DNA of 64,000 nt from Blastomyces gilchristii SLH14081. Taxonomy: Eukaryota; Ascomycota; Eurotiomycetes; Onygenales; Ajellomycetaceae. The stretch covers positions 4,507,359-4,571,358 of the forward strand of contig NW_003101681.1 of NCBI RefSeq assembly GCF_000003855.2, given 5' to 3'. This document shows positions 55,087 through 64,000 of this stretch, in pieces; position 1 is the stretch's first letter; the number at the start of each line of letters is the position of its first letter. Made by a program: the position numbers and the translations under genes. The notes beneath the pieces were generated by a model, which had not been told where the DNA came from, did no database searches, and worked only from the letters and a program-made list of their open reading frames with translations.

Positions 55087-57511
55087 ATCTCGTTTGTCTG
55101 CACCCTCCTGTAATTACTGCAACTATGAGAACATTAGTAAATTAGAATTAATTGTGATTAGGGGCATGGTTGTGTAGTAGCTGGCGCTTCTTCAACGACT
55201 GTGTTTGTCCAATCTGAATTGGAGGGAGAGCGCCTGAAGTAACTATTTGGGAAACAAGAGCGGTATTAACTATAAGTTAATCTTTCTAAGATGCTTCTTC
55301 TCCAGTGCAATGAATGCCTCAAATCCTAGCCATTACGCTCCCGGGAGACGAAAACCGCATTGGCAGATGGAGCGAAACCCCCAGGGCTTTAAATAGGACC
55401 GATTGAAAGAGCCTCAAGGAGGCAATAAATAGCTTCCAGCCTTGCACATAGCCCCCTGTCGGAGCTCCAAATAAAAATAAATGCCCCGCAGCTCCCAATT
55501 ACGAGCCTAGGCTTTGCAAAAGGAAGTTGAGCTATCTGAAATTTCAGGTTAAGCTGCCCCCATGTTTCCGCTGCTGGGGGGGAACCCATTAGTTACTACT
55601 TACTATAAATAGGTTAATAATATTTAATTGGTGAACGGCTTCTGCAAAAGCCAGGGAGCCCCAAACCAGCATCAGCTATTTATTTAGGCTAGTTCAATTG
55701 TTCTTGCAGACTTGCGCCAAGTCAAATTGGTTTGTTCTTGAGCAGCTTTGTTGATAATAATTGGAGGAACATTTTCAGAATGAGTACATCCGTACAGAGT
55801 AGTGCGGATATCCTGGTATTATAACCTCAACGAGACCCATCTGGACAAGCCAAGTGATGAACAGAGCAGAACAGGAAACTGCTTAGGAATAAAGGATCTC
55901 TGGTGGTCATTTGTGAGCGGCTTCATCTTCTTCCCCAATCCCAAGTTTCGCTGGATTTCAACTGTGTCTAGGTGTTGGCTGCACTCTCCTCCTCCTCCTC
56001 CTCCTCTCTCACAGTTCTTTCAATCTGCAATTTGTGCTTTTTGTCAATAATCATCACTTTTCTGACAATCTCCAGGATGACCTATGGATTTGTTTTCAAT
56101 ATTCAAATACTGCAGAATGGCGAAACAACATGGGATGCGAAGCCCTCCTTTGCCACGTGGATATCCTCAAATGAATATACTCAATTGAGTAAACTCTGCT
56201 CAGGCTTGCAGCTAGGATAGCATGGTGTTCTACACCTTTGTCAAATTCCAGGTAAGCGGATTTGGGTCCTCAGGATGGAAACCAACAGGTTGAAGCCATG
56301 GTTGGTGCTGAAATGAATGCTGGGGGCGGCGGACCAGTTTGTTTCATGTTGTGTAAATAAATATCACTCAAGCTGTCATTCTGGTCATCCCGCCAACGAG
56401 CTTCAACAGTGAATATGTTTGCTGCAGGTATTGAATGAAGTCGGTGATGGGCCCACATTGTGGCTGTGAACAGTGAGTGAGTGCTTTGGATATTGATATT
56501 TGTGGAGATAGCACCGCAATAGTTAAATGTAACTTACTGTTGTCAGTGCGGAATAAACCGATCTCGAATTGAAGGTATGAATAACTATGTAGACACCTAA
56601 CAAGCACATATCTATAGTCCGTAGATGGGCGTTCGTTGAAATACGTCATTGCATGATGCCGTAGAGGTAGATTCTGTTTTCTCAACGGAGGGATATTATA
56701 TTATATATATATATATATATGAGCAATTTATACTATAATAATATTTATCAAAAGACACTTTACAAGCCAACTTCTACAGCATTCAGTTGCCACTTACATC
56801 CATGAATAGCGCGTGATATAACGTATAGCTGCCGCATGTGTACTTGAAGATATAAATTACCAACTGATATATCTCAGAATGCCATCGTGACAGTGTAGAA
56901 TATTATTTAATATCAGAAAGTGGCTTGCGACTTAAATACTGCCGGAACAAGGCGTTCGTTCTCCCACCAGCAGCGGCTTAAATATTTAAATATTTCCGTG
57001 TATTTATTCAAGTCACCATTTCTGCGTTGTGAATAGAGGTAAGTATTTAAACTAACTATTATAACAAGGTTCACACTTATTAAGTTGATATGATAAATAT
57101 GATATTTAAATGTCGGATATTAGACTTCGCTGTTAAATACAAGAAGAATTCCCGCCACTCAGCCCTGTGACACTGATCTGGCTGCAGGAGAAACGATATT
57201 TTAAGTCGACTATTTATTTAAATCAATACAATCAAAAATAATAAAAAAAAAGTGAAATAAAAAAGCAACATCCACACCAACTACTCTCCACCTATTTATC
57301 TATCCCCGGTCTCGCTCCAACCAGCAACATCTGTTCACAACACAGTGTCTACCTGTTTGTTTTTTGATTCTGTGTCTTGAATTTTCGGGCCCCAAGAGGC
57401 ACAAGCCGCACTTTGCCATTGCCCCGGCGATATCCTGCCCGCAAATAATGGACAACGTGAGTGCTTTCCTGGATCCTTTCTCTTCATCTGTATATTTATA
57501 ATAACTACACC
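55087..57511. other. 2.4-kb divergent, A+T-rich region
   Basis: Promoter space between the HET gene (-) and the Ubp15-like gene (+). No supported gene; frames are short. It contains a CTC repeat at about 55985-56010, a TA repeat at about 56695-56720 and several stretches of TTAAATATTT type. An ATG at 57448 followed by GACAAC and a GTGAGT could be a tiny upstream exon of the Ubp15-like gene. Confidence 0.5.
56695..56720. repeat. TA dinucleotide repeat
   Basis: A run of alternating T and A in the A+T-rich spacer between the HET and Ubp15-like genes. Confidence 0.85.
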
Positions 57512-62050
<4,539 letters not shown>

Positions 62051-62909
62051 ACGCATGATTGAAAATGGGCCAGGCGTTTGATGTTGCTTTTATTTTATTT
62101 TACTTTATTTTATTTCGATTCTTGTCTTCGTTTTTCGCGCTATATGGTGGTTTTATCCTCTATAATTTCGACCTGTTTCCATTCCTATAATTTTTCTCCA
62201 TTTTCCTATTTCTCTTCTTTTTTCACCCTCCCCGTATTTCTTCATCCCAATATTTCTTACTTCTTCCTTCTTCTCGTTCATACGGAGGTAGTTGCTTTCC
62301 GCCCTTCTTTTTTCAATCTCGACATAATTTCTCTATATCAAAAACTGAGATAAGAACTGTTGTATTGCAGTACTTGCTATGTCCGAGAATATTTTAACCG
62401 AAAACAGGGGCCTTTACGCCTCGCGTTCTCATACGAATGCGAAGATATAAAATTTATTTAGTTAGATGACAGTAGAGGACGCAAATGACAAATGAGCCAG
62501 ATCTGGATTTCCGCAATCATCCTAATGGAACTCCGGACTGTCTCATCCGTTTCATGCTCCGTGCTGTTTTTCTTGCTCATGAGCCTGAACATGAATGTCA
62601 GTGTTTGGGGGGGTAGAGGGATGTGTTGGAGCTGGACCTGAATGACAAGGAACATTATTGGTTTCGAATTGCGCATCTTCTTGATATCAACCTTTTTTTT
62701 TGGGTCGCAATATGTTGCTTATGTCACAGATAACTGAGTTAACTAAGTATGCAAACAGTGCAAACAAACCCCCTGTTCCGGCCAAATGGCCAAATGGAAC
62801 AACAAAGCTACCTGTCGACAGCAGCTGCATTTATTTATTACTCTTCACCATCTACAAACGACTAACTCTCAATCCCACGACATCGCATGAGGCCCGGCCC
62901 ATTGTAACA
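62051..62909. other. intergenic region with T-rich tracts
   Basis: About 860 bp between the Ubp15-like and p24 genes. It begins with a TTTTA-unit repeat (62088-62116) and continues T/C-rich to about 62300, probably the 3' UTR and terminator of the protease gene. No gene was seen. Confidence 0.5.
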
Positions 62910-63935
62910 ATGCGGTTACATACAGTTGCACTCAGCCTGCTGGCCTACGGGTTCACCCTCGTCTCCGCAACTGCCCTGACATACAAGCTCGATGCGAGTG
63001 AGAAGGCCTGCTTCTATTCGTATGTCAATGAGCCGCCGGCGAAGATTGCATTTTATTTTGCGGTTAGTATACATTCGACAGCTTTTTAAAAATGGTGTCT
63101 GGGATAAAGGGGAATTTTGGGTCATTGGGTTTTGAATCGTTAGCTTGTCGTAGCAATGTGCATCATATGAACTGCCGACTAACTTCTGTGTGATATTTTC
63201 TTTTCTTTTATAGGTACAATCTGGCGGTTCCTTCGATGTCGATTACTCAGTGGTTGGTCCTGGCGAGAGGGTAATTGTCGACGGACACAGAGAGAGACAG
63301 GGCGACTTTGTCTTCAGCGCAGATACCGCAGGCGAGTACCGGTTCTGCTTTGACAATGAGATGTCAACTTTTGCGGAGAAGATGGTGGACTTTGAGATTG
63401 CGGTATGTTTTTTGTTCCCCGCATCTTTCACACTATGTATGCGTGTAAGAGCTTGCTGGACCTTGTTATACCTAACCGTCATGCGCTTCGTTTTTCCCTT
63501 GCTACAGGTCGAGAATGAAGAAAAGACCAAACTCCCCGCGAAGCAGGGGGCGCCTCCCGAACAAGCGTCTGCACTCGAAGAATCCATCTTTAAGATCTCA
63601 GGCCAGCTGGCGACAATCAGTCGAAACCAGAAGTACTTCCGAACGCGCGAGAACCGCAATTTCAGCACTGTCCGCAGTACCGAGCAGCGAATTTTCAAAT
63701 TTAGCGTTATCGAGGGTTTGATGATGATGACAATGGCCGGATTGCAGGTGTTTATTGTTCGGTTCTTTTTCCAGGGCGCGAGGAAAGGTATGCCCTTTCG
63801 TCTTCTACTACTTCTCCCTTCTTTCAATGGCTTCAAAGGATTATCTCCCCAAAGTAGTGAGCCATTGTCATTCTTTTTCCAAATATAGAATTGCTAATAC
63901 TCGATATTTGTTGCTTCTCTTTAGGCTACGTATGA
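62910..63935 (+). CDS. p24 (emp24/gp25L) family ER-Golgi cargo receptor
   Basis: Four exons (62910-63062, 63214-63402, 63508-63787, 63925-63935) give 210 aa. A signal peptide (MRLHTVALSLLAYGFTLVSA) is followed by a GOLD domain: ALTYKLDASEKACFYSYVNE, VQSGGSFDVDYSVVGPGERV, GEYRFCFDNEMSTFAEKMV. Its two Cys residues form the conserved disulfide. A coiled coil (ALEESIFKISGQLATISRNQ, YFRTRENRNFSTVRSTEQRI) leads to one membrane span (VIEGLMMMTMAGLQVFIVRF). The cytosolic tail is FFFQGARKGYV. Its last three residues come from an 11-nt final exon. The RTRE-x-R pattern and tail resemble the gamma (Erp3/Erp4) group. Such proteins cycle in COPI/COPII vesicles and sort GPI-anchored and other cargo. The subclass call is moderate. 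Confidence 0.92.
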
Positions 63936-64000
63936 TATAGCGGCTATCGGCGGGGATCTTTTTTCTTTCTTGTTTGAATTGACTTTACATTCAGCGACAG
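63936..64000. other. window edge
   Basis: The 3' flank of the p24 gene up to the end of the window. Nothing identifiable. Confidence 0.5.

Noticed and set aside
63243..63836. 197-codon minus-strand frame across the p24 gene
   Set aside because: Antisense of conserved p24 exons and of two introns.

Overview
This window looks like nuclear DNA of a filamentous ascomycete (Pezizomycotina). The gene models need short spliceosomal introns (mostly 50-120 bp, GTAAGT-like donors, CTAAC/TACTAAC branch sites). The gene set is that of a mould: HET-domain protein, chromo/HDA2-3 protein, ADGF-type adenosine deaminase, ACC-synthase-like aminotransferase, long gaps between genes. I infer Eurotiomycetes, possibly Onygenales, from overall feel only. 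No rRNA, convincing tRNA, CRISPR array or intact transposon was seen.

Layout. 0.3-11 kb, minus strand: a stand-alone eIF2B-like protein, a four-exon chromodomain/HDA1-complex subunit, an FMO-type monooxygenase and a divergent 6-phosphogluconate-dehydrogenase-like enzyme. 11-19.5 kb, plus strand: a xylose-isomerase-type TIM barrel (3-dehydroshikimate dehydratase-like) sharing its promoter with the 6PGDH-like gene, a large Telo_bind OB-fold protein and a membrane dipeptidase. 19.8-27.3 kb: a FAT1-type acyl-CoA synthetase (-), a beta-class-like GST (+) and an ACC-synthase-like aminotransferase (-). 27.3-31.6 kb holds no gene I can support. 31.6-39.4 kb, plus strand: class II eIF4E-like protein, Ulp2-type SUMO protease, signal peptidase subunit SPC3. 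40.2-49.8 kb, minus strand: a PMP3-family proteolipid, a large unrecognised protein, a mitochondrial PDK/BCKDK-type kinase and a four-helix membrane protein. 50.7-64 kb: ADGF deaminase (+), HET protein (-), USP7/Ubp15 deubiquitinase (+) and a p24-family cargo receptor (+).

Most genes are unlinked housekeeping functions: chromatin and telomeres, SUMO/ubiquitin removal, secretory pathway, mitochondrial kinase. The one arrangement that suggests a shared task is the head-to-head pair at 9.2-12.3 kb. There a 6PGDH-like enzyme has lost all five residues that hold the substrate phosphate in the classical enzyme and faces a sugar/shikimate-type TIM barrel across a 431-bp promoter. Other points worth a look are the repeated C-terminal TIHELRDG motif in the telomere-type protein, a uORF whose stop overlaps the Ulp2 start, and an 18-unit TG repeat beside an alternative splice acceptor in the ADGF gene.

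Exon boundaries were worked out by hand. In each multi-exon model the exon lengths sum to a whole number of codons and the joins restore family motifs where the family is recognised.
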